Shown piece by piece: positions 1-10,357 of a stretch of DNA of 64,000 nucleotides. Position 1 is the stretch's first letter, and every line of letters begins with the position of its first letter. A program made the position numbers and the translations under genes. This DNA is from Sporosarcina ureae DSM 2281. GTDB lineage: Bacteria > Bacillota > Bacilli > Bacillales_A > Planococcaceae. Below the pieces are notes generated by a model that worked only from the letters and a program-made list of their open reading frames with translations, did not search any database and was not told where the DNA came from. Location: contig NZ_AUDQ01000001.1 of assembly GCF_000425545.1 (NCBI RefSeq), positions 372,001 to 436,000 on the forward strand, in the 5' to 3' direction.

Positions 1-1
1 A

Positions 2-64
2 CACGAAGGTATATTGTCTGTTTATCATGCAGATGGATCGCATGATAAAACATTGTACGAATAA
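2..64 (+). CDS. 3' end of an unidentified gene (partial)
   Basis: A reading frame is open from the left edge of the window and ends at a TAA at 62-64. The 20 visible residues end in HADGSHDKTLYE. It is followed at once by a plus-strand hairpin terminator, which supports a real gene ending here. Too little is visible to name a family. Confidence 0.4.
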   Translation, partial: HEGILSVYHADGSHDKTLYE

Positions 65-106
65 CAGGAAAGCCCTTTGCTTCATAGGGCCTTCCTGTTA
101 TTTTTC
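61..106 (+). terminator. Rho-independent terminator
   Basis: ATAACAGGAA at 61-70 pairs with TTCCTGTTAT at 92-101, the stem is extended inwards by CCCT/AGGG pairing, and it is followed by TTTTTC. It sits directly after the TAA at 62-64, so it most likely terminates the gene entering from the left edge. Confidence 0.75.
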
Positions 107-652
107 TTCAGGGGGATATGTCACTTCATCATCTTTTGTCACTATAGGTTCTGCCCCCCACTTCCCCACTACATGATTTTCTATCAACGTCTGTTCTTTC
201 GGTCCATCTATAATGTGTTTCACATTCCAACCATGTGTAGCGAGCCAATTACTAATCAACAAGCGATGGCATCTTGCCGGATGCCTTTCGGAACAGCAGA
301 TGGCAATTCGTTGTTCTGCAGCTACTTTCATTAGGTTGTCGACTCCTTCTTGAAATTCCTCTGTCAACGTATAATCCGCGTAGTTATGGAACGATTGATT
401 GTTCCATCCATCGTTTATTTCATGATCAATCGTTTTGGATTTCCTTCTACGGCCACCCAACTTACTACAATGCGCATAGTCGATATCGTGTGCCGGTAGC
501 CATTCTTTCATTCGATCCTCATGGAAATGTGGAAATTTGCGACTCCCCGGAAATGCTCGTACATCGACTAATTTCTCGATACCTGCATCATCCAATAACT
601 TTAAAAACTCTTCCTTTGTATGCGTAGAATGTCCAATTGTGTAAATATCCAT
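98..652 (-). CDS. DUF488 family protein
   Basis: A 184-residue protein with the family hallmarks: GHSTH at residues 7-11, DVR and PGS at 30-37, and a cysteine-rich CCSE...CH segment at about 119-129. DUF488 proteins are small cytoplasmic proteins without a settled biochemical role; the conserved Asp/Arg/Cys/His residues suggest a catalytic or nucleic-acid-related function, which is inference. The ATG at 652 is preceded by AGAGGAG at good spacing. It is transcribed alone, divergently from the lipid kinase gene, and its 3' end meets the terminator region of the upstream plus-strand gene. Confidence 0.85.
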   Translation of the reverse strand: MDIYTIGHSTHTKEEFLKLLDDAGIEKLVDVRAFPGSRKFPHFHEDRMKEWLPAHDIDYAHCSKLGGRRRKSKTIDHEINDGWNNQSFHNYADYTLTEEFQEGVDNLMKVAAEQRIAICCSERHPARCHRLLISNWLATHGWNVKHIIDGPKEQTLIENHVVGKWGAEPIVTKDDEVTYPPEEK

Positions 653-777
653 ATCTACTCACTCCTCTACTAGTTACCATTCCCCGAGATTCATATAATT
701 AACCAGTTGCTTGAGTTCAGCACATGGTTTCTACATCGTGAAATCGGGAATAATAAAGGAAAAAAGGAGTGGAGATT

Positions 778-1677
778 ATGCTTCATTTCAACCGCGCTCT
801 CTTTGTTTATAATCAGGCAGCTGGAGAAGAAGATACACAGCTAAAACTTTCCCAGACGCTTCATGTGTTTGCACAAGCTGTAGATGAACTCATTGTGTTG
901 AACACTTCTTCAGAGAAACAACTCCAGCAAGCTTGCGTTACTTATAGCGACCAAGTCGATCTGCTCATCATACTCGGTGGTGACGGTACGGTACACACAT
1001 GTATAAATAGTATCGCTCCTCTTGCTACACGTCCTATCATCGCGATCTTGCCTGGTGGCACATCAAACGACTTTAGTCGTGCGTTAGGAATTCCCCAACC
1101 ATTGCATGATGCAGCTACTTCCATACTCAACGGATCCATCATAAAAACCGATATTGGAAAGGTCGGTGAGCATTACTTCATGAATTTTTGGGGAACCGGA
1201 TTAGTCACCGACACATCGGAAAATATAAAATCAGATGAAAAGAAACGTTTTGGTTCTATTAGTTATATGCTTAGTACATTACGTACATTGAATCAGACCA
1301 AACCATTTCGATATAAACTCCAATCTGCAGATACGGAATTAGAAGGAGAGGCTATTTTACTTTTCGTTCTAAATGGAAGATTCATTGGTACAACCGAGCT
1401 TCCTATCGCTTCCTTGTCCCCTATTGACGGCAAATTAGATGTTTTAATTGTGCGCGATTCCAACTTAGCTGCTTTTCGCGAATTATTTGCTTTACAAAAT
1501 CCTACTGTGAAAAATGAACAATTAATCGAACTCGAATATATTCAAGTCACGTCTCTTGAAATCATGCAACCCATTAGCAATAAAGTAGATATGGACGGAG
1601 AAATCTATGAAGAAACAGCACAGAAAATTACTGTGTTACCTGGTCATTTACGAATGATTCATGTAAATACAAGCTAA
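778..1677 (+). CDS. Diacylglycerol/lipid kinase family protein (YegS/DagK type)
   Basis: The nucleotide-binding loop GGDGT lies at about residues 67-71 and PGGTSNDF at about 92-99, the two signatures of the DagK/YegS/BmrU lipid kinase family, which phosphorylate diacylglycerol or related lipids at the inner face of the membrane. The 299-residue length is normal. The ATG at 778 is chosen over an in-frame GTG at 769 because AAAGGAGT (about 763-770) is well spaced only for 778. Single gene; no terminator seen immediately after it. Confidence 0.85.
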   Translation: MLHFNRALFVYNQAAGEEDTQLKLSQTLHVFAQAVDELIVLNTSSEKQLQQACVTYSDQVDLLIILGGDGTVHTCINSIAPLATRPIIAILPGGTSNDFSRALGIPQPLHDAATSILNGSIIKTDIGKVGEHYFMNFWGTGLVTDTSENIKSDEKKRFGSISYMLSTLRTLNQTKPFRYKLQSADTELEGEAILLFVLNGRFIGTTELPIASLSPIDGKLDVLIVRDSNLAAFRELFALQNPTVKNEQLIELEYIQVTSLEIMQPISNKVDMDGEIYEETAQKITVLPGHLRMIHVNTS

Positions 1678-2004
1678 ACAGACAGATTTTCAATTGACTA
1701 TATTGCAATCGCTTGTGTAACCTTCACAATCTGTTGCAAAATTGTAAGATCCTACATGGTATAGTAAAGCCGATTCACTTTCCACCGAGTTTCCTTCCAT
1801 ACTACTAGCCAATTCTATGCTCAAGAAATTCTTTTAACCTCGTCTACTAATTAACATGACTCTATTTTTCTGTGCGTAGAATGGCTAACTGTATATACCT
1901 CCAACTATTATTACTCCCTTCCACTTTTTTAATGAACAATACCATTTAATATTTCACACAGCATGGTATTCTATATCTACTAACATGTTTACCGGGGGTT
2001 CGAC
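1678..2004. other. 327-bp intergenic stretch with one inverted repeat
   Basis: No gene-like frame was found. An 8-bp inverted repeat AATACCAT (1938-1945) / ATGGTATT (1963-1970) with a 17-nt spacer lies about 35 bp upstream of the sensor kinase start. It could be an operator, but that is speculation. Otherwise A/T-rich and featureless. Confidence 0.35.
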
Positions 2005-3645
2005 ATGATCCGCATCCGAAAAGAAGATTTATCCATTTATCGAACAAAAAACAAACCCTTTTTCAATCTTCACCTGAAAATGATTAGCTTGATTGGTGCG
2101 CTATCTATCACGATCATTCTGATAATCGGTGGATTCATGAGTTTCTTTGTCACGGATACGTTAGAAACTCAAATTGGTGAAAGGGCGCTCAGTGTTGCAA
2201 AGAGTGTGGCGGTGATACCTGAGATCTCTCAGGCTTTTGAGTCGAATAATCCTTCTGCAATCATCCAACCGATTGTACAGAAAATTCAAGCCCAGACAGA
2301 CGCAGAGTTTATCGTTGTTGGTAACCAACAGGAAATCCGTTATGCCCACCCGGCTCCCGAACGGATTGGCGAAAAAATGATTGGTGAAGATAATGAACGT
2401 GCCTTACAATACGGAGAATCCTATACTTCCAGATCAACCGGATCTTTAGGTAACTCACTCCGTGCAAAAGCTCCAGTCTATTTAAATGGCGAAATCGTGG
2501 GCGTTGTCTCGGTAGGGTTCTTAGTAGATTCCATTGAATCAATCATTTGGGGGTATAGCAAGGAAATCTGGCTTGTTCTTCTAGGCGTTTGCACAGCCGC
2601 GATCATTGGCGCCGTGCTGATTGCGAACTATATAAAGAACGTGTTATTCGGATTAGAGCCGGAAGAGATTTCGCATTTACTCTTTCAAAAAGAAACTATT
2701 TTGTATTCAATTCATGAAGGCATTATTGCGATAAATAAGGATGGCCGAATTACGATGGTCAACTCCGCTGCGTTAAAGCTTTTGACAGGCGACGAACAGC
2801 GCGCTGACGAATGGATAGGTAAACCTATACAAGAAAGCTTCCCAAATTCCGATCTGCCTTATGTGCTGGAGCATGGTGAATCCGTCTTTGATCAGGAAAG
2901 AGTTTTTAGCAACCACATCGTGTATGTAAACAGTGTGCCGATCTTCTACGAACAGGAATTACTCGGTGCAGTCGCCACTTTCAGGAATAAAACAGAGATC
3001 GAGAAGTTAACGAAAAAACTGACGCACATCCAACAATATGCTAATGCCTTACGATCACAGACACATGAATTCGCTAATAAATTGTATACGATTATGGGAC
3101 TGACGCAGCTAAACAAAAAAGATGAAGTACTTGATTTTATCCGACAAGAAACTAGCATTCAGCAACACTGGACAAACACACTACTTGATAATATAAATGA
3201 TCCATATATTAGTGGTCTGCTTGTCGGAAAACTTAGTCAAGCGAACGAATTGCAAATCAATGTATCAATCCAACCAGACAGCCAATTCCATTCTCCAGTG
3301 TCCGACGTGAACCGCCAAGCTTTGTTGACGGCGATCGGAAATCTACTTGATAACGCATTTGATGCTGTATATGATGAACGCGCCATTTCCCGAGAAATAT
3401 CGATTTCATTTACTGATATTGGACAAGATCTGCTGTTTGAAATCGATGACGCAGGTCCGGGTATCAATGATGCTTCACTTGATAAAGTTCTAACCCGTGG
3501 TTTCTCGACAAAAGTTGGAACGGAGAGAGGTTTCGGCCTAGCTCTAACAAAGAACGCTATTGAAGCAGCGAATGGCCAGCTGTCCATTGAACCGAGTGAA
3601 TTAGGCGGTACATACTTTGTCGTTTCATTGCCTAAAGATAAATGA
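2005..3645 (+). CDS. Sensor histidine kinase, CitA/DcuS family
   Basis: A 546-residue membrane sensor. Transmembrane segments at about 25-49 and 187-210 flank an extracytoplasmic sensor domain; a cytoplasmic PAS domain follows (about 222-330). The H-box has LRSQTHEFANKL with the likely phospho-acceptor His354, typical of CitA/DcuS/MalK kinases that sense citrate or C4-dicarboxylates. The ATPase domain shows the N-box NLLDNAFDA (N450), DAGPGI (about 482) and GFGLAL (about 509). It precedes its response regulator by 16 bp and a CitMHS transporter further on, so citrate or a similar tri/dicarboxylate is the probable signal (inference). Confidence 0.9.
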   Translation: MIRIRKEDLSIYRTKNKPFFNLHLKMISLIGALSITIILIIGGFMSFFVTDTLETQIGERALSVAKSVAVIPEISQAFESNNPSAIIQPIVQKIQAQTDAEFIVVGNQQEIRYAHPAPERIGEKMIGEDNERALQYGESYTSRSTGSLGNSLRAKAPVYLNGEIVGVVSVGFLVDSIESIIWGYSKEIWLVLLGVCTAAIIGAVLIANYIKNVLFGLEPEEISHLLFQKETILYSIHEGIIAINKDGRITMVNSAALKLLTGDEQRADEWIGKPIQESFPNSDLPYVLEHGESVFDQERVFSNHIVYVNSVPIFYEQELLGAVATFRNKTEIEKLTKKLTHIQQYANALRSQTHEFANKLYTIMGLTQLNKKDEVLDFIRQETSIQQHWTNTLLDNINDPYISGLLVGKLSQANELQINVSIQPDSQFHSPVSDVNRQALLTAIGNLLDNAFDAVYDERAISREISISFTDIGQDLLFEIDDAGPGINDASLDKVLTRGFSTKVGTERGFGLALTKNAIEAANGQLSIEPSELGGTYFVVSLPKDK

Positions 3646-3661
3646 AGGAGGGATTCTTCTC

Positions 3662-4362
3662 GTGATCAGTACTATACGCGTAATAATAGTTGAAGATGAT
3701 TTTCGAGTGGCAAAAATTAACCGCCAACTAATTGAACAGATTGCTGGCTATGAAGTTGTATCGGAACAAAGAACAGCTTCAGAGACCATTGCCTTTTTAC
3801 GGCAGTCAGAAGTGCTACCTGACCTAATTTTATTGGATGTCACATACCCGACAGCCCGGGACTCGATTTATTTTGGTGTCTGCGGAGGGAATTTCCCAAC
3901 ATAGATATTATGTTGCTAACAGCTGCGAAAGAGACAAATACAGTAGAAGAAGCACTCCACGGAGGTGTGTTGGATTATTTAATCAAACCCGTTGAACCTA
4001 AGAGGTTTACAGACACTTTCAAACGGTACCGTTCTAGAAAAGTATTACTATCATCAAAAAGCGAACTATCTCAAGATGATCTTGACCGCATACTATTTGG
4101 TATCGAGATACAACAAGCCCCTGCCCTTACATCTGATGGATTGCCAAAAGGTATAGACCGCCTGACACTTGAACGCATTGAAAACGTATTACTACAATGC
4201 TCGAAAGAAGGAATAACTGCTGCTGATGCTGGCGAGGCAGCTGGTGTCAGTCGGTCTACCGCACGTCGATATTTGGAATACCTTGTATTTATTGAAAAAG
4301 TAAAAGCGAAATTGCACTACGGGGATGTCGGCAGACCAGAACGCACGTATATCAAACTCTAA
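3662..4362 (+). pseudogene. Response regulator, CitT/DctR family, broken by a single-base frameshift
   Basis: The GTG start at 3662 has AAGGAGGG eight bases upstream. The receiver begins normally (IIVEDD, phospho-acceptor Asp59 in LLDV), then the frame shifts just after 3841 and stops at 3904. The continuation in another frame reads PDSPGLDLFW and on through LLTAAKE, the receiver Lys motif (YLIKP) and a C-terminal helix-turn-helix of CitT type (GVSRSTARRYLEYL) to 4362. Inserting one base after GATGTC at 3841 restores a continuous protein of about 233 residues. Either the gene is inactivated or the base is a sequencing error; the rest of the coding sequence is intact, so any inactivation is recent. 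Confidence 0.85.
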
Positions 4363-4549
4363 GTGCTTTCACGTGAACAGAATGAACAAAATGCATAATA
4401 AAAACTATATTCGTCTTATGATCACAAGCTTTTTAGCGACTTTTCGACATGGTACATTATGGACAACTTAAGAGAGTCTATTCAGATACAAATGTTTGTA
4501 TCCGCTTACATCACTCTTTCACCATTTTATCCATTGGAGGGAAATCACT

Positions 4550-5875
4550 ATGTTAAGTATTATTGGATTACTGACTATCTTTATTATCGTGGCATTACTG
4601 ATCAGTGGCCGGATTACACCTATTGTCGGTCTGGTCATTGTTCCTATTTTCGGTGCATTCTTTGCCGGCTTCAACTTCAAGGAGATCGGGGAATTCTTCA
4701 ACAGTGGAATTGAATCTGTTATCAGCGTTGTCATTATGTTCATATTCGCTATTCTGTTCTTTGGTATTATGCAGGATGCAGGGGTATTCAACCCGCTAAT
4801 TAATACGATGATTAAAATCTCACGGGGAAATGTAGTTGCTGTTGCAATGGCTACAGTGGTCATCGCAGCTATTGCACAGTTGGACGGTTCAGGTGCTTCC
4901 ACATTTCTAATTACAATTCCTGCGCTATTACCGCTCTATAAAAGATTAAAAATGAGTCCTTATTTATTGCTACTGCTTGTCGGAATCTCAGCAAGTATCG
5001 TCAATATGGTTCCATGGGGCGGACCTCTTGGACGGGCTGCAGCTGTGCTTGGTGTCGATGTTACGGAACTGTGGCGTCCACTTATCAAAATCCAAATTGT
5101 CGGCCTACTACTATTAATCGCGTTTGCTTTCATTCTCGGATTACGCGAAAAGCGAATTATCGCTAGGAAGTTTGCTAGCGGATCTTTTGAGGACGAGCTG
5201 GATGAAATAAGTGAAGAGGGAGAGCAGAAAGCAGGATCTGAAGACGTTCTTCTTCTTCGTCCAAAAATGCTCTGGATCAACGTAATTATTGCCTTAAGCG
5301 TCATCGGATTGCTCGTTTGGGGAAAAGTACCGGCAGGCTTTATTTTCATGGTTGGATTCAGTATCGCTCTTCCATTAAATTATCGCACTGTGAATGAACA
5401 GATGGACCGTATTAAAGCGCATGCACCGAATGCTCTGCTTATGGCGGCAATCATTCTAGCGGCCGGTTCATTCCTGGGTATTCTTAACGGTGCTAATATG
5501 CTAGATTCTATAGCAACAGATTTAGTGAAAGTGCTACCGGCAATCATCGTACCGTATTTGCATATCATCATCGGCCTCTTTGGTGTTCCGTTCGATCTAT
5601 TGCTAAGTACGGATGCCTATTACTTCGCATTACTGCCGATTGTAGAACAAGTCGTCTCTAGTTTCGGTGTTCCATCGATTTCCATCGCGTATGCATTAAT
5701 TGTTGGGAACATTATCGGTACATTCGTCAGCCCCTTCTCCCCTGCGCTATGGCTGGCCTTAGGACTTGCAGGTTTGGAGATGGGCAAGCATATCCGCTAC
5801 TCATTCCTCATCATGTGGGGCTTCAGTATCGTGTTATTTCTAATCACAATAGCTATGGGTGTTATTACATTCTAA
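4550..5875 (+). CDS. CitMHS family citrate/metal symporter
   Basis: A 441-residue hydrophobic protein with about 11-12 membrane segments, an N-terminal hydrophobic block and the conserved loop around QLDGSGASTF, as in CitM/CitH transporters that import citrate complexed with divalent metal together with protons. The ATG at 4550 follows GGAGGG at normal spacing; the longer frame from 4496 has no comparable site. It lies downstream of a CitA/CitT-like pair, the usual arrangement for citrate-induced transport. The exact metal preference cannot be read from sequence. Confidence 0.88.
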   Translation: MLSIIGLLTIFIIVALLISGRITPIVGLVIVPIFGAFFAGFNFKEIGEFFNSGIESVISVVIMFIFAILFFGIMQDAGVFNPLINTMIKISRGNVVAVAMATVVIAAIAQLDGSGASTFLITIPALLPLYKRLKMSPYLLLLLVGISASIVNMVPWGGPLGRAAAVLGVDVTELWRPLIKIQIVGLLLLIAFAFILGLREKRIIARKFASGSFEDELDEISEEGEQKAGSEDVLLLRPKMLWINVIIALSVIGLLVWGKVPAGFIFMVGFSIALPLNYRTVNEQMDRIKAHAPNALLMAAIILAAGSFLGILNGANMLDSIATDLVKVLPAIIVPYLHIIIGLFGVPFDLLLSTDAYYFALLPIVEQVVSSFGVPSISIAYALIVGNIIGTFVSPFSPALWLALGLAGLEMGKHIRYSFLIMWGFSIVLFLITIAMGVITF

Positions 5876-5920
5876 GATAACTAATCTATAAAGATCATAT
5901 TATTCTTATAAATATACGCT

Positions 5921-5957
5921 AAAAGCAACTAGAGAGACATTCTCTAGTTGCTTTTTT
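5921..5957. terminator. Bidirectional terminator between convergent genes
   Basis: AAAAGCAACTAGAGA (5921-5935) pairs with TCTCTAGTTGCTTTT (5941-5955), giving a long stem with runs of A before and T after it. It serves the transporter on the plus strand and the oxidoreductase on the minus strand. Confidence 0.85.
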
Positions 5958-7155
5958 AACGTTCTATTTCTACTATTGGTTCATTAGGATTTGACTTCCC
6001 TGCCAATTCATCACGCAATAAATACGCACCTAACATACTGTAGACTGTTCCATTACCGCCAAGTCCAATTAGGTAGTAAATATTCGGCTCGACTGGATGA
6101 CGTCCGATGACCGGTAATTCATCTGTTGACTCACCGAATAATGCCGTCCACTCATATTCAAAGTCGAGCTTCTGATTAGGAAACAGCACTTGCAACTCTT
6201 GCTTTAATTGAGCAAATTTCTTATCAATTTCTTCTTGTGAGCTCGGTAATGTATCCATATCCTGATCCAAACCACCCGCCACGATGCGATTTTCATCCGT
6301 CAATCGCATATACAAATAAGGTCGTTTCGTTTCCCAAATCATCATACGTTCATGCCAGAACGACAAATCGTCTATTGGCTGTGTAGCGATTGCATATGTA
6401 ACTTTTAAGTCTTTTTGGGGAATCTTCGTATCAAGAGTTGGTTCATAACCCGTAGTGACAACGACTGACTTTGCCTGAAAGTCTCCATTCGTCGTTTTAA
6501 TGAGAACGCGTTCTTCTGTATCTCGAATCCCAAGCACTTCCGTATGTTCAAATATATCCATGCCCTTTTCATATGCATAATGAATCGCCCCCATACACAA
6601 ACGTAAAGGATTCACTTCTGCATCTCCTGCTGTCACGATTGCAGCAGGTTGTGAAAATGGGAAGTGTGCTTCAATATCTTCACGTTCCCAAAACTCTACT
6701 GGAAAACCATATTTTCGTAGCGCTTCAAACTCTTTGCGTAATCTGGCGACATCTTCTTCTGTACTAGCATAGTATAAACTTTCGCGTGTATGGAATTGGA
6801 CATCGAACGGTGCATGTTCCGCAACATCTTTCAAATTCTCCATCGCTATTTTACAAGACCGATAAAATTCCACGGCTTTCTCTTCGCCAATTTGTTCCAT
6901 CAATTCATGCAGCATAATATCATTGGAGAACTGCAATAGACCAGTATTTGCAGAAGTACTACCACCACCTACTTCTTCTTGTTCAATCAACGCGATCGAA
7001 TAGCCTTCATTCGCTAATACGTAGGAAGTCAATGCACCCGACATCCCGCCACCTACTATGGCGACATCATATACATCTTGACGATTCACTTTCACAAAAC
7101 CTTCTTTTGTAAAAGTCGACTCCCAATATAATGACCCCGTATGTAACTTCATCAT
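5956..7155 (-). CDS. FAD-dependent oxidoreductase, DadA/glycine oxidase-like
   Basis: A 399-residue protein with an N-terminal FAD-binding Rossmann motif (VAIVGGGMSGALTSY, about residues 27-41) and a C-terminal region ending in LIGLGGNGTVYSMLG, typical of DAO-family flavoenzymes that oxidise amines or D-amino acids. The substrate cannot be assigned. ATG at 7155 (the first of an ATGATG) is preferred because TAGGGG lies seven bases upstream; an in-frame TTG at 7161 is poorly placed. It stands alone between two terminators. Confidence 0.8.
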   Translation of the reverse strand: MMKLHTGSLYWESTFTKEGFVKVNRQDVYDVAIVGGGMSGALTSYVLANEGYSIALIEQEEVGGGSTSANTGLLQFSNDIMLHELMEQIGEEKAVEFYRSCKIAMENLKDVAEHAPFDVQFHTRESLYYASTEEDVARLRKEFEALRKYGFPVEFWEREDIEAHFPFSQPAAIVTAGDAEVNPLRLCMGAIHYAYEKGMDIFEHTEVLGIRDTEERVLIKTTNGDFQAKSVVVTTGYEPTLDTKIPQKDLKVTYAIATQPIDDLSFWHERMMIWETKRPYLYMRLTDENRIVAGGLDQDMDTLPSSQEEIDKKFAQLKQELQVLFPNQKLDFEYEWTALFGESTDELPVIGRHPVEPNIYYLIGLGGNGTVYSMLGAYLLRDELAGKSNPNEPIVEIER

Positions 7156-7221
7156 GAGCAATCCCCTATCTATTCGTTTTTCCTTTCTTTACCCTATAAG
7201 CTTAGTCTTATAAACATAGAT

Positions 7222-7257
7222 AAAAAAGGTGCCCAGTCTGTAGCTGAGCACCTTTTC
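7222..7257 (-). terminator. Terminator of the MMPL operon
   Basis: AAAGGTGC (7225-7232) pairs with GCACCTTT (7248-7255); on the minus strand the hairpin is followed by a run of six T. It starts just past the MMPL stop at 7259. Confidence 0.8.
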
Positions 7258-7258
7258 C

Positions 7259-9905
7259 TTATCCTCTAAACGGCCACCAAACTCCACGTCCAAATGATAC
7301 CGTAATGGCCGGAATTAACAGTGGCAAAATAATTAAGCCATAGAGCAGTAATCCCGAAATAACAATTGTTGCAATTTGCATAAGACTCAAGACGCCTGAA
7401 GGCATCATCGCACCGAATGTCCCTGCCAATATGACAGCTGCCGTAATAATAACCGTACCCATCTTCGCCATTGAATACATTAAGGCTTCCTTGACTTTCA
7501 TACCCCCGATACTCTCTTCGCGGAAACGATCGAGTAAGAAGATGGAGTAATCTACGCCAAGCGCAATCAGCATAATAAATCCGAAGAACGGAACGGCCCA
7601 ACTGATTCCGTCATAGCCAAGACCATTGACGAAGATCAATTCCGTAATAGAGATCGCTGTATAATATGTCAGCAATAATGAACCGATCATATACAATGGC
7701 ATGATCGCCGAACGGAATAAGACGAAGAGAACGATGAATAACCCTATTAACATAATGGTGACTGTGCGTGTAAAGTCAGCGGATGAAATATCACTCAAGT
7801 CCAAGTTCATGCTCGAAATACCACTGAATGCTAAATCTGCATCTTCAAATGGCGTACCGATGACCGAGCGCTTCACCGTATCTTTAATATCATGCACCGT
7901 CGAAATGGCTTCACGTGAATACGGGTTTTCTTTCAAGATTACTTCCATCAAAATTCCCTTTTCATCATCGAATGTAGCGATCAATGACTGGTGTAAACTC
8001 TTCGTTATCGAGCGTCCCTTTTGGAATGAATAAACCCGTGTCGCGTACACTTTTCGTATCCGCCATATCATCGAGCATATCCGCAATTTCCTGAAGTCCT
8101 GTCGTTACTTCAGCTAAACCGTCCTTGGAGGCTTTAACACCACTACCTAGCTGTTTCAAACCACCTTTTAATTGGCCTATTTGCGAACCACTTTGGTTGA
8201 TCTGCGACCCAGCTCCTGCAATTCCCTTACTGATTGTATCCAATTCATTTCCTAACGCATCCAAACCACCAGCTGCTTGTGCGGCAGGAAGACCTTGTTT
8301 TAGGCCACCGGAAATCTGTGCTAGCTGACCATTGATCTGCTCAATACCGTTTGCAGCTTGGATCAGGCCGCCACTGCCACCAGCTCCACCAGAGGGCAAT
8401 TGATTAGCTGCGTCACGTAAATTATACTGCACTGTCGCTAACCCTAGACGTATTTCCTGTATCCCATCATTCGCTTGTTTCAAGCCGTCTGCCATCAAAC
8501 CGATTTGATGATCCACATACAAGTCTTCCAACAACTCACCAGTCGGTCGTGTAACGGTACGAACACTTTTGACTCCCTCTACTTTCTCCAAGTCTCGGGA
8601 AATCGCTTCTAAATAGGTGATATCCCCTTCTTTAACAATTGGAGTATCTTTCTTTAACAACACTTGTACGGGTAGTGAATCCCCTTCACCAAAAGCATCT
8701 GAAATAAGATGTAATCCCTTTACAGACTCTTTACTTCCATCAATTTCATCTACCGTATTGAATGATAAATCATTGTCGTACGTCAATAATAGCGGAATCG
8801 TAATGATCGCTACGATTAACATGGAAAGTAGTGGACGCATTACGGATACTTTACTGAATGCAATCCATAATTTACTATCCTTATGGGAAGCCGCGCCTTT
8901 TGCAGGCCAGAATAATTTGTCTTTCAAAATAGACATCAACAGCGGTACGACAGTGAATAGAACGAGCATCAATACCGCAATCCCAACTGCGACAGCGACT
9001 GCCGATTTAAATATAGGGAAGTCTGCAAATCCGATTGCTGCGAAACCGATAAATACTGCAAGTGCACTGATGAAAAGTGTGCGTCCCGCTGTTTTATACG
9101 TATTGATAATCGCCTCTTCCACTTCATGTCCAGCTAGTAACTCTTCTTTATACCGACTTAATAACAGAATACAGTAATCTGTTCCAAGACCGAATAAGAT
9201 CGCTACTAAAAATATTTGAGTATAATTCGAAACCGGGAACCCAAACCAGTCAATGAAGAATGCTACGAATGACTGACTTAATAAATAGGTGATCCCTACC
9301 GCCACTAACGGAACGAATGGTGTCACAATCGAGCGGAAAACAATGAGCAATAAGGCGAAAATCAATACAACCGTAATAATTTCTGTCTTTTTCAACCCTT
9401 CTTGCGCACTTTCATTTACGTCATTATTAATGATTGCCTCGCCTGTCATATATACTTTGTCTTCTTTAGATACGATATCTTTTTTTATTTTTTCAGCCAA
9501 CTGAATGATTTCATCCTCTGTACCGTCAACCGTGATCGGAAGCAATACAGTTTTCTGATCTTCTGAAACGAGCTGATCTTCCATTTCTTCACTTTCAAAC
9601 GGATCCAGAACATCCGTCACAATCTTGCTGGCACTCGTAATCTCTTTGGCAGTCGCGGAGATTTCTTGTTTCTTTGCTTGATCAGCCGGTTGATCTAGAT
9701 CATAAACTAGCGAAATGGTTTCATCTGCTTCACCCGCATCTTCTAGCATTTGTGCAGCCTTTTGGGAATCTGCTGAGTCGAGCAGTTGGAAGGAACCTGC
9801 TTTTTCCGCCTGCTTTGCCAAGTCAGGTGCTAGTATAAATAAAACAGCAGTCAGTATCACAATTCCAATCGTAATAGGCCATTTGAATTTCACTATCGTT
9901 TTCAC
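7259..9905 (-). pseudogene. MMPL-family (RND-like) exporter, frameshifted
   Basis: Two overlapping frames together make one MMPL transporter of about 880 residues: the first (start 9905) carries TM1, the extracellular loop, a six-helix sterol-sensing-like block and a long Gly/Gln/Leu-rich periplasmic coil; the second (to 7259) carries the matching C-terminal half with the second membrane block (ALGVDYSIFLLDRFREE). The frame is lost at about 7970-7976: the first frame reads FTPVIDRYIR then stops, while the neighbouring frame continues FDDEKGILMEV. MMPL proteins export lipids or hydrophobic drugs. It follows a MarR regulator by three bases, so the pair is one operon. True inactivation and sequencing error are both possible. 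Confidence 0.85.
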
Positions 9906-9908
9906 GCG

Positions 9909-10355
9909 TTATCTCTCCTTCGTTACTAAGATCGATTTAAGTTTACGAAATGTCTTGATGAATTGATCGAGCTCCTGTTCATCGATTTGATCTGTAAACA
10001 GGCCTTCGATGCTTTCATTTATTGCCGCATTTGAAACGGATAGTACTTCGTGGCCTTTTGAGGTCATTGATATCCGGTTAATTCGCTGATCGTTCAAGTC
10101 TTTTTCAGACTGTACAAGATCTTTTTCGACTAGTTTCTTAAGACGTGTCGAAATAGCGCTTTTATGTACACCTTGAATTTCTGCCAGTTGTCCGCTAGAT
10201 AGTTTCCCGTAGGCTGCCAGGATTTTTAGTACTTGTATTTGCTCTGGTGAGTAGTCATTCCAGATAGGAACGTCCAAGTTTTTCACGACATGTTCCGTGC
10301 CGTAGATCATAACTTCTTCAAATAGTTCTACCGCTTCTTGAAGTTGATTTTTCAA
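9909..10355 (-). CDS. MarR family transcriptional regulator
   Basis: A 148-residue winged-helix protein: recognition region SSGQLAEIQGVHKSAISTRL at about 57-76 and wing with DQRINRISMT. Starts at TTG 10355 with AGGGGGTG upstream, inside a long palindrome that is probably its own operator. It precedes the MMPL exporter gene by three bases, the standard layout of a MarR repressor controlling an efflux pump in response to the pump's substrate (inference). Confidence 0.88.
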   Translation of the reverse strand: MKNQLQEAVELFEEVMIYGTEHVVKNLDVPIWNDYSPEQIQVLKILAAYGKLSSGQLAEIQGVHKSAISTRLKKLVEKDLVQSEKDLNDQRINRISMTSKGHEVLSVSNAAINESIEGLFTDQIDEQELDQFIKTFRKLKSILVTKER

Positions 10356-10357
10356 AG

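Noticed and set aside
3617-3661. 15-residue N-terminal extension of the response regulator
   Set aside because: The region overlaps the end of the kinase gene; the GTG at 3662 has AAGGAGGG at the right distance.
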